NCBI GenBank assembly: GCA_964614185.1
Contig: CAZTKJ010000045.1
Coordinates: 1-24,182, forward strand
Direction of reading: 5' to 3'
DNA length: 24,182 nucleotides
DNA from: Suilimivivens sp964614185
GTDB taxonomy: Bacteria > Bacillota > Clostridia > Lachnospirales > Lachnospiraceae
Shown in pieces: positions 15,000-23,131 of this stretch. A program made the translations under genes and the position numbers. The first letter of the stretch is position 1; every line of letters starts with the position of its first letter. The notes beneath the pieces were generated by a model, which made no database searches, was not told the origin of the DNA, and saw only the letters and a list, made by a program, of their open reading frames with translations.

Positions 15000-15028
15000 A
15001 AGGAGTAGTGAAAACTGCTCCTTTCTTT
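14999..15028 (+). terminator. Terminator after the acidic membrane protein gene
   Basis: AAAGGAGTAGT (14999-15009) pairs with ACTGCTCCTTT (15014-15024) with one G-U wobble around a four-base GAAA loop, followed by CTTT. It ends only 22 bases before the next start codon. Confidence 0.75.
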
Positions 15029-15050
15029 CAATTATACAGGAGGAATCTTC

Positions 15051-15746
15051 ATGGAAGCTGTGAATATTTGTAAAACATACCGGAAAAAGAAAGTGCTTGC
15101 GAATCTTTCTTTTGTGGCAGAAAAGGGGAAATGTACCGGATTTATTGGAGCAAATGGCTGTGGGAAGTCAACGCTTTTTAAGATTCTTGCAGGAGTAGAA
15201 AAACCGGACAGCGGTGTGATTTCTCTTGGAGGAAAGGAAATCATAAAGCCAAATAAGGAACTTCCACAGTACGTAGGTTATCTGCCCCAGGAGAATGCCT
15301 TGATGGAGGACCTTACGGTAAAAGATAATCTTACCCTTTACAGTGCTCTATGCAAAAAGAAAATATCCAAAGACTATGTGGAAAAGCTATACGAAAGATT
15401 TGCAGTCAGAGAATTTGAAAGAGAGAGAGTAAGCCGTCTTTCCGGCGGCATGAAAAAGAGAGTCAGTATTGTATGTGCTTTGCTCCATCAGCCTGAAATA
15501 TTGATCATGGATGAACCCAGTGCTGCCCTTGATCTGGTTTTTAAAGAAGAATTAAAGAATTATATAAAAGAGTTTACGAAGGAAGGCGGAAGCGTATTGA
15601 TCAGCAGCCACGATCAGGGAGAGGTAGAGCAGTGTGACAGACTTTATGCGATCAGAAACGGAGAAGCCATAGCCATTCCTTCTCATTTGGATATGGGAAA
15701 TATCATTGCCGGATATATTAAAAAGGATGAACGGGTGTCGATATGA
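15051..15746 (+). CDS. ABC transporter ATP-binding protein (ABC-2 type exporter)
   Basis: A 231-residue ATPase. Walker A is GANGCGKST (about residues 33-41), the Q loop YLPQENALMEDLTV (77-90), the signature RLSGGMKKR (129-137), Walker B ILIMDEPSAALD (150-161) and the H loop SSHDQGEVEQ (185-194). These match the CcmA/DrrA-like ATPases that pair with ABC-2 permeases. Its stop overlaps the start of the first permease by four bases (ATGA), so the two are coupled. ACAGGAGGAATCTTC precedes the start. The substrate is unknown; such transporters export lipids, peptides, drugs or polymers. Confidence 0.93.
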   Translation: MEAVNICKTYRKKKVLANLSFVAEKGKCTGFIGANGCGKSTLFKILAGVEKPDSGVISLGGKEIIKPNKELPQYVGYLPQENALMEDLTVKDNLTLYSALCKKKISKDYVEKLYERFAVREFERERVSRLSGGMKKRVSIVCALLHQPEILIMDEPSAALDLVFKEELKNYIKEFTKEGGSVLISSHDQGEVEQCDRLYAIRNGEAIAIPSHLDMGNIIAGYIKKDERVSI

Positions 15747-16864
15747 AAGCGGGATGGACCTTTTTTTTACTGGAATTGAAGAGATATGGAAAGCGCATCC
15801 CTGTCATTTTCTTAGAAAGTCTGTTGTTTGCTTCTTTGATCCTGGCCTTTGGTTTTTTTGCTGTCAGATATGTGTACGGTAACAGGGTCATAGAGAAGAT
15901 TCAAGTGGGAATCGTGTCTTCGGAAGATGAGGAAGTTTCCGGAATGCTGGTAAAGTTTGTAAGTTCCATGGATAGTATGGAAGAAAGCTGCAGTTTTGAA
16001 ATGATGGAAGAAGAGACAGCACGGCAGAGACTTGAAGACGGCAGTATTCACGCAGCAATTATCCTGCCGGAGGGAATGATAGACAGCATTATGAATGGAC
16101 AGAACATTCCAGCTACAGTTCTTTTTGGCGCGGTTTACAGTAGGATGGAAACAGAAGTATTTAAGGAACTTGCCGCTACAGGCAGCAGACTTCTGACTAC
16201 AGCTCAGGCGGGAATTTATGCGGCAGATGCGGTGTGTCTTGAACAAAAGCGTTATGATTGGGTACAGGAGACGGAAGAATATCTGAATAAGGCTTATCTT
16301 AAATATGTTTTGAACCGGACTGCAATTTTTAAGCTGGAAGAGGTAGATGCAACCGGAGGACACAGCCTGATTCAATATTACGGAGGGGCCCTTCTTCTGG
16401 TATTCTTATCTTTTGCGGGTCTTGCCATGGGAAAGACAGCAGAAAGTACCCAAACTGCTTTGAGGGGAATCATGGCAGCCAGAGGATATCATAAAGAATG
16501 GCAGATGATCATGGACGCTTTGGCTTTTGCATTTATCTTTACGTTGTTTAGTATAGCGGTAGGAATCCCCTTTTTGCAGATCATAGGAAAAAGTGCAGAT
16601 TTCACGGTGGGAATAGGAGACTTCTTTTTACTGCTTAGGGTCTTTTTTACCATGGGGATTTTTCTGCGGATATTAATTGGCATAACAGGAAATAAGGCAG
16701 CAGGACTTGGAATTTCTTTTCTTATTCTGATGATCCTGATGACGGCTTCGGGTTTGTTTTTGCCACAATCTTTTTTGCCCCGGACATTTTTAGAAAGTTC
16801 AAATGCAGGAGAGTATCTGCCCTATAAAATTTGGTTAGAAGCTATTTTAACCATTATGAATTAA
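15743..16864 (+). CDS. ABC-2 type transporter permease, first subunit
   Basis: A 373-residue membrane protein. A first helix lies at about 20-42, followed by a long outside segment at about 45-210 that includes IQVGIVSSEDEEVSGMLVKF and DGSIHAAIILPEGMIDSI, the pattern seen in ABC-2 permeases with an external domain after helix 1. Further helices lie at about 213-230, 257-280, 293-313 and 318-341. Only five or six hydrophobic stretches are clear. The gene overlaps the ATPase gene and precedes a second permease by 26 bases. The permeases share layout but little sequence and probably form a heterodimer. The cargo is not predictable. Confidence 0.85.
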   Translation: MKAGWTFFLLELKRYGKRIPVIFLESLLFASLILAFGFFAVRYVYGNRVIEKIQVGIVSSEDEEVSGMLVKFVSSMDSMEESCSFEMMEEETARQRLEDGSIHAAIILPEGMIDSIMNGQNIPATVLFGAVYSRMETEVFKELAATGSRLLTTAQAGIYAADAVCLEQKRYDWVQETEEYLNKAYLKYVLNRTAIFKLEEVDATGGHSLIQYYGGALLLVFLSFAGLAMGKTAESTQTALRGIMAARGYHKEWQMIMDALAFAFIFTLFSIAVGIPFLQIIGKSADFTVGIGDFFLLLRVFFTMGIFLRILIGITGNKAAGLGISFLILMILMTASGLFLPQSFLPRTFLESSNAGEYLPYKIWLEAILTIMN

Positions 16865-16890
16865 AGAGATAAGAAGCATTGAGGTATAGC

Positions 16891-17940
16891 ATGAAAAAGT
16901 GGAGTCAGCTTAATGGCATTTTGTGGAAACATTATCTGCTGCGAAACAGAATCTGGATTTTCTTTTTTCTTCTGGCAGGAGTCTGCTTATTCTTGTTTGG
17001 AGAAAAATCACAAAAGACAGTGATTTATAACGGTATTAAGACAGGAATCTTTGCAGAAGATGAAGCAGGAGAGCGTCTTTTTTCAAAGCTTCAGGAAGAA
17101 GAAGGTATCTTTGATTTTTCTCTTTATGATGATCAGGAAGAAATGCTGCGGCAGATCGAGAACGGTTCTTTAGAGTGCGGATTTGTACTGCCGGAAGGAT
17201 TTTATGAGAACCTGGAACAGGGCAAAATGATGAGACAGATTGTGCTGTATTATTCACCTGCTTCTTCTGCCCATAAAATTTCTTATGAGGTGATATTTGG
17301 ACATCTTTTTGAGCTGCTGTCAGATCATGTGCTTTCGGATTATGTGGAATACACTAAAGAAGCCGGAATATCCGGGCAGGAAGAAACGGAAAAACTTCTG
17401 GAAGAGATTTTAGAGAAAAACGAATATTATAGTCAAAACGGAAGTACCTTTTCTTTTTTGTATGAACAGATAGGAAAGGAAGGAGAGCAGGAAGTACAGC
17501 CTCTTAACATAGTAAAAGGATGTATTGCAGTGATGGTCTTTTTAATGAGTCTGTTGGGGTTGGCGGATTCTTATGAATCAAAGGCCATACTGGGAGGACT
17601 GCCTAAAAGCCGGCAGAGGGAAGTCAGGGAGACAGCTTTGAATATTTCCATTTTGGGGAGTATACTTCTTGGAGGTATCCTGCTTATTTTATCGGGCAGG
17701 GGAGAAGGATTCAAAAAAGAAGTCTTGGGGTTGATGGTCTATTTTGTGATCCTTGAAATCTATATCAGGCTCTTAAAGCTGATCATAAAAACATCGGAAG
17801 CCGTTTATGGGTTGATTCCCATATTGATTTTAGGAAGCCTTATATTTTGTCCTGTATTTATTCAGATCAAATCGTATCTTCCGATAGCGGAACTGATTGA
17901 AAAACTGTTTCCGGTTTCTTACTACCTGAATCTGCCGTAA
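16891..17940 (+). CDS. ABC-2 type transporter permease, second subunit
   Basis: A 349-residue membrane protein with the same plan as the preceding permease. Helix 1 is at about 21-37, an outside segment at about 40-205 holds GIKTGIFAEDEAGERLFSKL and NGSLECGFVLPEGFYENLEQ, and helices follow from about 207 to 340. The matching NGS/DGS-x-x-x-x-x-x-LPEG motif in both permeases shows that they are diverged relatives. I use the ATG at 16891 with GAGG upstream; a TTG at 16879 is an in-frame alternative. The C-terminal part ends FPVSYYLNLP, typical of the last extracellular turn and helix of these permeases. It is the last gene before the gdpP promoter, and no clear terminator is seen between them. 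Confidence 0.83.
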   Translation: MKKWSQLNGILWKHYLLRNRIWIFFFLLAGVCLFLFGEKSQKTVIYNGIKTGIFAEDEAGERLFSKLQEEEGIFDFSLYDDQEEMLRQIENGSLECGFVLPEGFYENLEQGKMMRQIVLYYSPASSAHKISYEVIFGHLFELLSDHVLSDYVEYTKEAGISGQEETEKLLEEILEKNEYYSQNGSTFSFLYEQIGKEGEQEVQPLNIVKGCIAVMVFLMSLLGLADSYESKAILGGLPKSRQREVRETALNISILGSILLGGILLILSGRGEGFKKEVLGLMVYFVILEIYIRLLKLIIKTSEAVYGLIPILILGSLIFCPVFIQIKSYLPIAELIEKLFPVSYYLNLP

Positions 17941-17988
17941 TTTGTCAAAGAAAAGGAAGTAATGTCAGAAACATGCAAAATAATAAGG

Positions 17989-18017
17989 TAGAAAATTTAT
18001 CCAAAAAATGTTATACT
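17989..18017 (+). promoter_or_regulatory. Promoter of the gdpP-rplI-dnaB operon
   Basis: An extended -10, TG-T-TATACT (18009-18017), with TAGAAA (17989-17994) at a 17-base spacing. The in-frame ATG at 18008 overlaps the -10 and so cannot be the translation start. The leader to 18068 is about 45 bases. Confidence 0.6.
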
Positions 18018-18067
18018 GGAAAAGTATATATAAGAAAATACTTTGCTTGGAACAGAGGTATGAAAAA

Positions 18068-20122
18068 ATGACTTCTAAGAAAAAAAATATGAAGTTAAAG
18101 GGGAGACTGAAAAGTTACACACAGACTTCTATTTATCTTGGTTTACTGTTAGTAGCGGTAAATTTGCTGATATACATATTGAATGTGCCGGCAGGACTTG
18201 TTTTGACTTGTTTTACGCTTTTTTACTTTGCAGTTATCACATTGCTTCAATTATATAATAAGCCTATTATTATGAATGAATTGGTAAGCTTTGCAACACA
18301 GTATGGGCAGATTCAAAAGGTGCTGCTTCGGGAACTGGAACTGCCTTATGCCATGCTGGACGAAGAAGGCCGTATTATTTGGATGAATGCACAATTTGAG
18401 CATGTGGTGCACCGTGATAAGGGTTACAGGAAATCTATTACTTCATTATTTCCCTCCATTACCAGAGAAAAACTGCCGGAGAAAGAGGACGTTACATTTC
18501 CCCTTGCGTATGAAGGCAGAAATTATTCTGTTAGAATGAGAAATATTTCCATGAAGGAAATGGCGAAAAACAGTGATATTATTGACGGAGCCGGATATGA
18601 CGGCTGTCTCATTGCCTTTTATCTTTTTGATGAAACAGCGCTTAAGATTGCTTTGCAGGAAGTGGATGATCAAAGTCTGGTAGTGGGCATGATCTATCTT
18701 GATAATTATGAAGAAGCCCTGGAAAGTGTTGAGGAAGTAAGGAGATCTTTACTGACAGCGCTGATAGACAGGAAAGTGAATAAATATATTGCGGCGTTAG
18801 ACGGCATCTGTAAGAAGATAGAAAAGGACAAGTATATGGTTATTCTGCGTAAGAAATCAGTGGATTCCTTACGTGAAAATAAATTTGATCTTCTGGATGA
18901 TGTAAAGACTGTCAATATTGGCAATGAAATGGCAGTCACTCTCAGTATCGGATTGGGACTGGACGGACTTTCCTATGCTCAGAATTATGAATTTGCAAGA
19001 AATGCCATTGATTTGGCGCTGGGCAGAGGCGGAGACCAGGCAGTTATTAAAACTCATGATAATATCATTTATTTTGGCGGTAAGAGTCAGCAGGTAGAGA
19101 AGAATACCAGAGTGAAGGCCAGAGTGAAGGCTCAGGCTCTTCAGGAAATCATTTCTGCCAGAGAGCAGGTGCTGATCATGGGACACAGGCTGGCAGATGC
19201 AGACAGTTTTGGAGCTGCTGTAGGTATTTACAGAATTGCCAGAATCCTGGACAAGCGGGTGCATATTGTTTTAAATGATGTGGGAACTTCCATCAGGCCT
19301 ATGACAGATCTTTTTAAGGACCATGAGGATTATGAGGAAGATATGATCATCAGCAGTCAGCAGGCTCTTGAATATGCCGGAAATAATACTGTTCTGGTGG
19401 TGGTAGATGTAAATAAACCAAGTATTACAGAGTGTCCGGAGCTTTTGCGTATATGCAAATCCATTGTGGTGCTGGATCACCATAGAGCAGGAACGGAAGT
19501 AATAGAAAATGCGACTCTTTCCTATGTTGAGGCATATGCATCATCAGCCTGTGAAATGGTTTCGGAGATTCTGCAGTATATTGGCGATGGCATTCGTATT
19601 ACGCAGGAAGAAGCAGACTGTATGTATTCCGGTATTATGATAGATACCAATAACTTTATGACTAAAACAGGTGTCAGAACTTTTGAGGCGGCGGCCTTCT
19701 TAAGAAGGAACGGCGCTGATGTCACAAGGGTAAGAAAGCTTTTCAGGGAAGATGCCATTGAATATAAAGCAAAAGCAGATGCTGTAAGTCAGGCAGAAAT
19801 TTACAGGAATGCATATGCTATTTCCACCTGTACCAGTGAAGATATTGAAAGTCCTACTATTGTGGGCGCCCAGGCGGCCAATGAACTTTTGAATATCAGA
19901 GGTGTGAAAGCAAGCTTTATTCTGACGGAGTATCAGAATCAGATTTTTGTCAGCGCCCGCTCTATAGATGAAGTGAATGTGCAGATCATTATGGAAAAAA
20001 TGGGTGGCGGTGGTCATTTAAATACGGCAGGATGTCAGCTCTCCGGTGTTTCCATACCGGAAGGAATCGGTATTCTGAAGAGTACTTTAGATAAGATGAT
20101 TGATGAGGGCGACCTTGTTTAG
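18068..20122 (+). CDS. gdpP: Cyclic di-AMP phosphodiesterase GdpP
   Basis: A 684-residue membrane-bound enzyme that hydrolyses c-di-AMP to pApA, controlling potassium balance, osmotic state and cell-wall stress. Two helices lie at about 21-40 and 43-62. A PAS-like domain (about 85-190) follows, then a degenerate GGDEF domain (about 200-335, ending in ALGRGGDQAVI). The DHH domain (about 365-530) has GHRLADADSFG (H373, D377, D379), VVDVNK (D447), LDHHRAG (D470, H471, H472) and IDTNNF (D526). The DHHA1 domain ends with MGGGGHLNTAG. All catalytic metal ligands are present. The start at 18068 has AGAGG nine bases upstream; 18008 is excluded because it overlaps the promoter. It leads the conserved gdpP-rplI-dnaB cluster, with rplI 29 bases downstream. 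Confidence 0.96.
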   Translation: MTSKKKNMKLKGRLKSYTQTSIYLGLLLVAVNLLIYILNVPAGLVLTCFTLFYFAVITLLQLYNKPIIMNELVSFATQYGQIQKVLLRELELPYAMLDEEGRIIWMNAQFEHVVHRDKGYRKSITSLFPSITREKLPEKEDVTFPLAYEGRNYSVRMRNISMKEMAKNSDIIDGAGYDGCLIAFYLFDETALKIALQEVDDQSLVVGMIYLDNYEEALESVEEVRRSLLTALIDRKVNKYIAALDGICKKIEKDKYMVILRKKSVDSLRENKFDLLDDVKTVNIGNEMAVTLSIGLGLDGLSYAQNYEFARNAIDLALGRGGDQAVIKTHDNIIYFGGKSQQVEKNTRVKARVKAQALQEIISAREQVLIMGHRLADADSFGAAVGIYRIARILDKRVHIVLNDVGTSIRPMTDLFKDHEDYEEDMIISSQQALEYAGNNTVLVVVDVNKPSITECPELLRICKSIVVLDHHRAGTEVIENATLSYVEAYASSACEMVSEILQYIGDGIRITQEEADCMYSGIMIDTNNFMTKTGVRTFEAAAFLRRNGADVTRVRKLFREDAIEYKAKADAVSQAEIYRNAYAISTCTSEDIESPTIVGAQAANELLNIRGVKASFILTEYQNQIFVSARSIDEVNVQIIMEKMGGGGHLNTAGCQLSGVSIPEGIGILKSTLDKMIDEGDLV

Positions 20123-20151
20123 GATAGCATGAAATAAAAAGGAGAAGACAA

Positions 20152-20604
20152 ATGAAAGTGATATTGATGGAAGACGTTAAGAGTCTTGGGAAAAAGGGAG
20201 AAGTAGTGGATATCAATGATGGGTATGCAAGAAACTTTATACTTCCCAAGAAGCTTGGTGTAGAAGCTAATAATAAAAATATGAATGATCTGAAACTGAA
20301 GAAAGCCAATGAAGCCAAAATAGCAAAACAGCAGCTGGAAGATGCCAAAGCATTTGCAGAGGCAATGGAAAAGGACGAAGTAGTAGTATCCATTAAAATG
20401 GGAGAAGGCGGCAGAACTTTTGGATCAGTCTCCAGTAAAGAAATTGCCGTTTCTTATAAAGAGCAGTGTGGTAAGGAAATTGACAAGAAAAAGATTCAGC
20501 TGGATCAGCCGATCAAAAATTTCGGTGTATATGAAGTAGGCGTTAAGCTTCATCCCAAGGTAACAGGGAAATTAAAGGTAAAGGTTACGGAGTTAAAGAA
20601 TTAA
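20152..20604 (+). CDS. rplI: 50S ribosomal protein bL9
   Basis: A 150-residue protein. The N-terminal domain MKVILMEDVKSLGKKGEVVD and NDGYARNFILPKKLGVEA is the bL9 signature that binds 23S rRNA. A long connecting helix (about 45-78) leads to a C-terminal domain with GEGGRTFGSVSSKEIAVSYK and KNFGVYEVGVKLHPKVTGKL. Length is normal. AAAAAGGAG precedes the start. It sits between gdpP and dnaB, 13 bases before dnaB, as in most Firmicutes. Confidence 0.97.
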   Translation: MKVILMEDVKSLGKKGEVVDINDGYARNFILPKKLGVEANNKNMNDLKLKKANEAKIAKQQLEDAKAFAEAMEKDEVVVSIKMGEGGRTFGSVSSKEIAVSYKEQCGKEIDKKKIQLDQPIKNFGVYEVGVKLHPKVTGKLKVKVTELKN

Positions 20605-20617
20605 GAGGATGTAGCTT

Positions 20618-21955
20618 ATGGCAGCAGATGAAGCGCTTTTGAAACGCGTATTACCACATAGTATAGAAGCAGAACAATCGGTAATAGGTTCTATGATCAT
20701 GGATAGGGAAGCCATTACCGTAGCTTCTGAAATTATTGCGGGTGAAGATTTTTACAGTAAACAATATGGAATATTATTTGATGCCATGACGGAGTTGAAT
20801 GATGAAGGGAAGCCGGTAGATTTAGTTACTCTGCAGAACCGCCTTAAGGAAAAGGATGTGCCCCCGGAAGTCAGCAGTCTTGAATTCATCAGAGATTTAA
20901 TGGAAATCCTTCCTACATCTGCTAATGTAAAATATTATGCGGAAATTGTGGCAGAAAAATCTACGCTCCGCAGATTGATCCGTCTAAACGAAGAGATTGC
21001 AAATACCTGCTATGTAGGAAAGGAAAATCTGGAAGTAATTCTGGAGGATACGGAAAAACGGATTTTTGAGCTGATTCAGAAAAGAAATACAGGTGAATTT
21101 ATGCCTATCAGGCAAATAGTCATGAATGCTATGGACAGAATTGAGAGGGCATCCAAGACCAAAGGAAATGTCACCGGTATTGCAACAGGATTTATAGATC
21201 TTGATTATAAAACGGCAGGTATGCAGCCTTCCGACCTGGTTTTGATTGCGGCAAGACCTTCCATGGGAAAGACGGCATTTGTACTTAATATTGCCCAGCA
21301 TGTAGCATTCAAAATGAATGAAACAGTGGCGGTTTTCAGTTTGGAAATGTCAAAAGAACAATTAGTAAACCGTTTGTTTTCACTGGAATCCAGAGTGGAC
21401 TCCCAACATCTTCGTACAGGAAACCTTTCCGATGCGGAGTGGGAGAAACTAATTGAAAGTGCAGGAATTATTGGTAAATCAAATCTGATTATAGATGATA
21501 CTCCCGGCATCAGTATTTCAGAGCTTCGCTCCAAATGCAGAAAGTATAAACTGGAGCACAACCTGCAAATGGTGATTATTGATTATTTGCAGCTGATGAG
21601 CGGAAGCGGCAGAGGCAGTGATTCAAGACAGCAGGAAATATCAGATATTTCCCGTTCCCTAAAAGCACTGGCAAGAGAACTGAACGTGCCGGTATTGGCG
21701 CTTTCACAGTTGAGCCGTGCTGTAGAACAACGTCCTGATCATAGACCTATGCTGTCGGATCTGCGTGAATCCGGGGCAATTGAGCAGGACGCCGATGTAG
21801 TAATGTTTATCTACAGAGATGATTACTATAATAAAGACAGTGAGAGAAAAGGAATAGCGGAAATCATTATTGCAAAGCAAAGAAACGGCCCCATTGGAAC
21901 CATAGAACTGGTCTGGCTGCCGGATTATACCAAATTTGCAAATATGGAGCGTTAA
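20618..21955 (+). CDS. dnaB: Replicative DNA helicase DnaB
   Basis: A 445-residue hexameric 5'-3' helicase that unwinds the replication fork (named DnaC in Bacillus subtilis). The N-terminal domain opens LPHSIEAEQSVIGSMIMD and carries primase-binding helices to about residue 155. After a linker (FMPIRQIVMNAMDRIERASK) comes the RecA-like motor. Walker A is ARPSMGKT (about 212-219), followed by VAVFSLEMSKEQLVNRLFS, LQMVIIDYLQLMSG (Walker B), ALSQLSRAVEQRPDHRPMLS and the arginine-finger region DLRESGAIEQDADVVMFIYR. No intein is present, and length is normal. It ends the gdpP operon and is followed by a terminator. Confidence 0.97.
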   Translation: MAADEALLKRVLPHSIEAEQSVIGSMIMDREAITVASEIIAGEDFYSKQYGILFDAMTELNDEGKPVDLVTLQNRLKEKDVPPEVSSLEFIRDLMEILPTSANVKYYAEIVAEKSTLRRLIRLNEEIANTCYVGKENLEVILEDTEKRIFELIQKRNTGEFMPIRQIVMNAMDRIERASKTKGNVTGIATGFIDLDYKTAGMQPSDLVLIAARPSMGKTAFVLNIAQHVAFKMNETVAVFSLEMSKEQLVNRLFSLESRVDSQHLRTGNLSDAEWEKLIESAGIIGKSNLIIDDTPGISISELRSKCRKYKLEHNLQMVIIDYLQLMSGSGRGSDSRQQEISDISRSLKALARELNVPVLALSQLSRAVEQRPDHRPMLSDLRESGAIEQDADVVMFIYRDDYYNKDSERKGIAEIIIAKQRNGPIGTIELVWLPDYTKFANMER

Positions 21956-21999
21956 TATACGATTATACAGCTTTAAAACAAAAATATATTAATAATACG

Positions 22000-22036
22000 A
22001 AAGAGGACAAGCCTAAATAGGGAGTCCTCTTTTATT
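22000..22036 (+). terminator. Terminator of the gdpP-rplI-dnaB operon
   Basis: AAAGAGGAC (22000-22008) pairs exactly with GTCCTCTTT (22024-22032), a 15-base loop between them and TATT after the T run. The MerR-type gene begins 30 bases downstream, so it needs its own promoter or read-through. Confidence 0.85.
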
Positions 22037-22062
22037 GTGCATTCAGAAAAGGAGGAGTTTGT

Positions 22063-22821
22063 ATGCAACAGACACAAAAAATTTATTTAATCTCAGATGC
22101 AGCCAAACAGGTGCAGGTTGAATCTCATGTGCTCAGATACTGGGAGGAGGAATTAAAGCTTCCCATTAAGCGAAACGAGATGGGGCATCGGTATTATACG
22201 GAAGAAGACATTCTACAGTTTCGGGAGATCAGGAACCTGAAAGAACAGGGCCTTCAGTTAAAAGCCATCAGGAACATGCTGCAAAAGGGGAAACTGGGAA
22301 ACGGAGGGAGCATTTATGATGCAGTCAGCGCTAATGTAAGAAACGAAACGATAATGCAGGGATTTGCAGACAGAAATATGAATGAAGAAAGTGTAAAGCG
22401 CCATGTAGTCATGGTCAACAAAGGAGAATTTGTGCCGGTAACAGAAGAAAGCAAGGAAGCCAAAAGTATCCGTTTACAGCAGCTTCTTAAAAACATGATC
22501 ATGGAAGCGGTACAAAGCAATAATAAAGAGGTTTGCGAAGAAATCAAGGAGACACTGCTTAAGGAGCTTGATTATCAGTTCCGGTTACAGGAAGAAAGAG
22601 AAGAGGAGCGGGAGGGAATCAGAACTAACAGACAGGAAGAACATTATAAACAGCTTGATGAGCTGCTCAGATCCAGAAATAAAGGTCGCAGGCAAAGAGG
22701 AATCATTAATATAAAAAGTAATGAAGGACAGTCAGAAAAAGATTTCCTTCAAAGTATGGAAGAAAAGAATGAAGAGGAAAAGAAGGGATTTTTCTCAAGA
22801 AAAAAGCGTTCAATCAAATGA
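22063..22821 (+). CDS. MerR-type HTH protein with a long charged C-terminal region
   Basis: A 252-residue protein. Residues about 5-75 form a MerR winged-helix DNA-binding domain (LISDAAKQVQVESHVLRYWE, RNEMGHRYYTEEDILQFREI, LKEQGLQLKAIRNML). After a glycine-rich hinge (LGNGGS) the rest is highly charged and mostly helical: about 120-200 is likely coiled coil and includes RLQEEREEEREGIRTNRQEE, and the tail is basic (KKGFFSRKKRSIK). It lacks the short dimer helix plus effector domain of classical MerR regulators. The overall plan recalls RacA-like chromosome-binding proteins, but this is only a layout resemblance. The ribosome binding site is GGAGG. It stands alone after dnaB, and the 3' end lies within the terminator of the convergent ferredoxin gene. 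Confidence 0.85.
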   Translation: MQQTQKIYLISDAAKQVQVESHVLRYWEEELKLPIKRNEMGHRYYTEEDILQFREIRNLKEQGLQLKAIRNMLQKGKLGNGGSIYDAVSANVRNETIMQGFADRNMNEESVKRHVVMVNKGEFVPVTEESKEAKSIRLQQLLKNMIMEAVQSNNKEVCEEIKETLLKELDYQFRLQEEREEEREGIRTNRQEEHYKQLDELLRSRNKGRRQRGIINIKSNEGQSEKDFLQSMEEKNEEEKKGFFSRKKRSIK

Positions 22822-22831
22822 TTGAACGCTT
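22796..22831 (-). terminator. Minus-strand terminator of the ferredoxin gene, embedded in the MerR coding end
   Basis: AAGCGTTCAATCA (22804-22816) and TGATTGAACGCTT (22819-22831) form a perfect 13-bp palindromic stem. Read on the minus strand it is followed by a run of T; on the + strand AAACC follows, so it works mainly leftward. The stop codon of the MerR-type gene (22819-22821) lies inside the stem. Confidence 0.8.
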
Positions 22832-22845
22832 AAACCTGCGATATA

Positions 22846-23016
22846 TTATTCTTCAGAAATAGCGCCTACAGGACATCCGCCTGCGCAAGAACCACAGCTG
22901 ATGCAGGTATTAGGATCAATTTCAAATTTGCCGTCTCCTTCAGAAATAGCGCCTACAGGACACTGTCCAGCGCAAGCACCACAAGAGATGCAAGAATCAC
23001 TAATTACATATGCCAT
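22846..23016 (-). CDS. 2[4Fe-4S] clostridial-type ferredoxin
   Basis: A 56-residue ferredoxin, too short for many gene finders. Two C-x-x-C-x-x-C-x-x-x-C-P motifs, CISCGACAGQCP and CISCGSCAGGCP, each followed by VGAISE, bind two [4Fe-4S] clusters for one-electron transfer at low potential. The start is clear (AAGGAGG eight bases upstream). The two halves are internal duplicates and share an exact 25-base stretch at DNA level. It lies 115 bases downstream of pflA on the same strand. I infer that it may be the electron donor for the radical-SAM activase, but general use in fermentation is as likely. Confidence 0.96.
   Translation of the reverse strand: MAYVISDSCISCGACAGQCPVGAISEGDGKFEIDPNTCISCGSCAGGCPVGAISEE
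22851..22962 (-). repeat. Exact 25-bp direct repeat inside the ferredoxin gene
   Basis: 22851-22875 and 22938-22962 are identical and lie 87 bases (29 codons) apart. Each encodes CPVGAISE. The protein repeat is ancient in ferredoxins, but identity at every codon third position over 25 bases suggests recent gene conversion or strong codon preference. Confidence 0.85.
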
Positions 23017-23131
23017 AGCTTAATCCTCCTTAATGATCTGTACTGCATTGATGTTTTATCAATCTCTCTACACATTTTAATATAAATAAATAGCGAATAC
23101 AAGCAAAATATCTAAAAATAAATGCAGAAAT

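Noticed and set aside
15812..16375. Minus-strand 187-residue open frame inside the first ABC-2 permease
   Set aside because: It is antisense to a gene supported by context and membrane topology, and has no ribosome binding site or domain.
18008..18067. 20-codon longer start for gdpP at 18008
   Set aside because: The ATG overlaps an extended -10 (TGTTATACT), and the ATG at 18068 has a proper ribosome binding site.
19989..20393. Minus-strand 134-residue open frame across the gdpP-rplI junction
   Set aside because: It is antisense to two clearly conserved genes, has no recognisable motif and is rich in Ser, Phe and Leu as expected for a shadow frame.
23048..23062. TTGAT-GTTTT-ATCAA upstream of the ferredoxin as an FNR/CRP-type site
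   Set aside because: The spacer is five bases, whereas the FNR consensus requires four. It is left as a simple inverted repeat.
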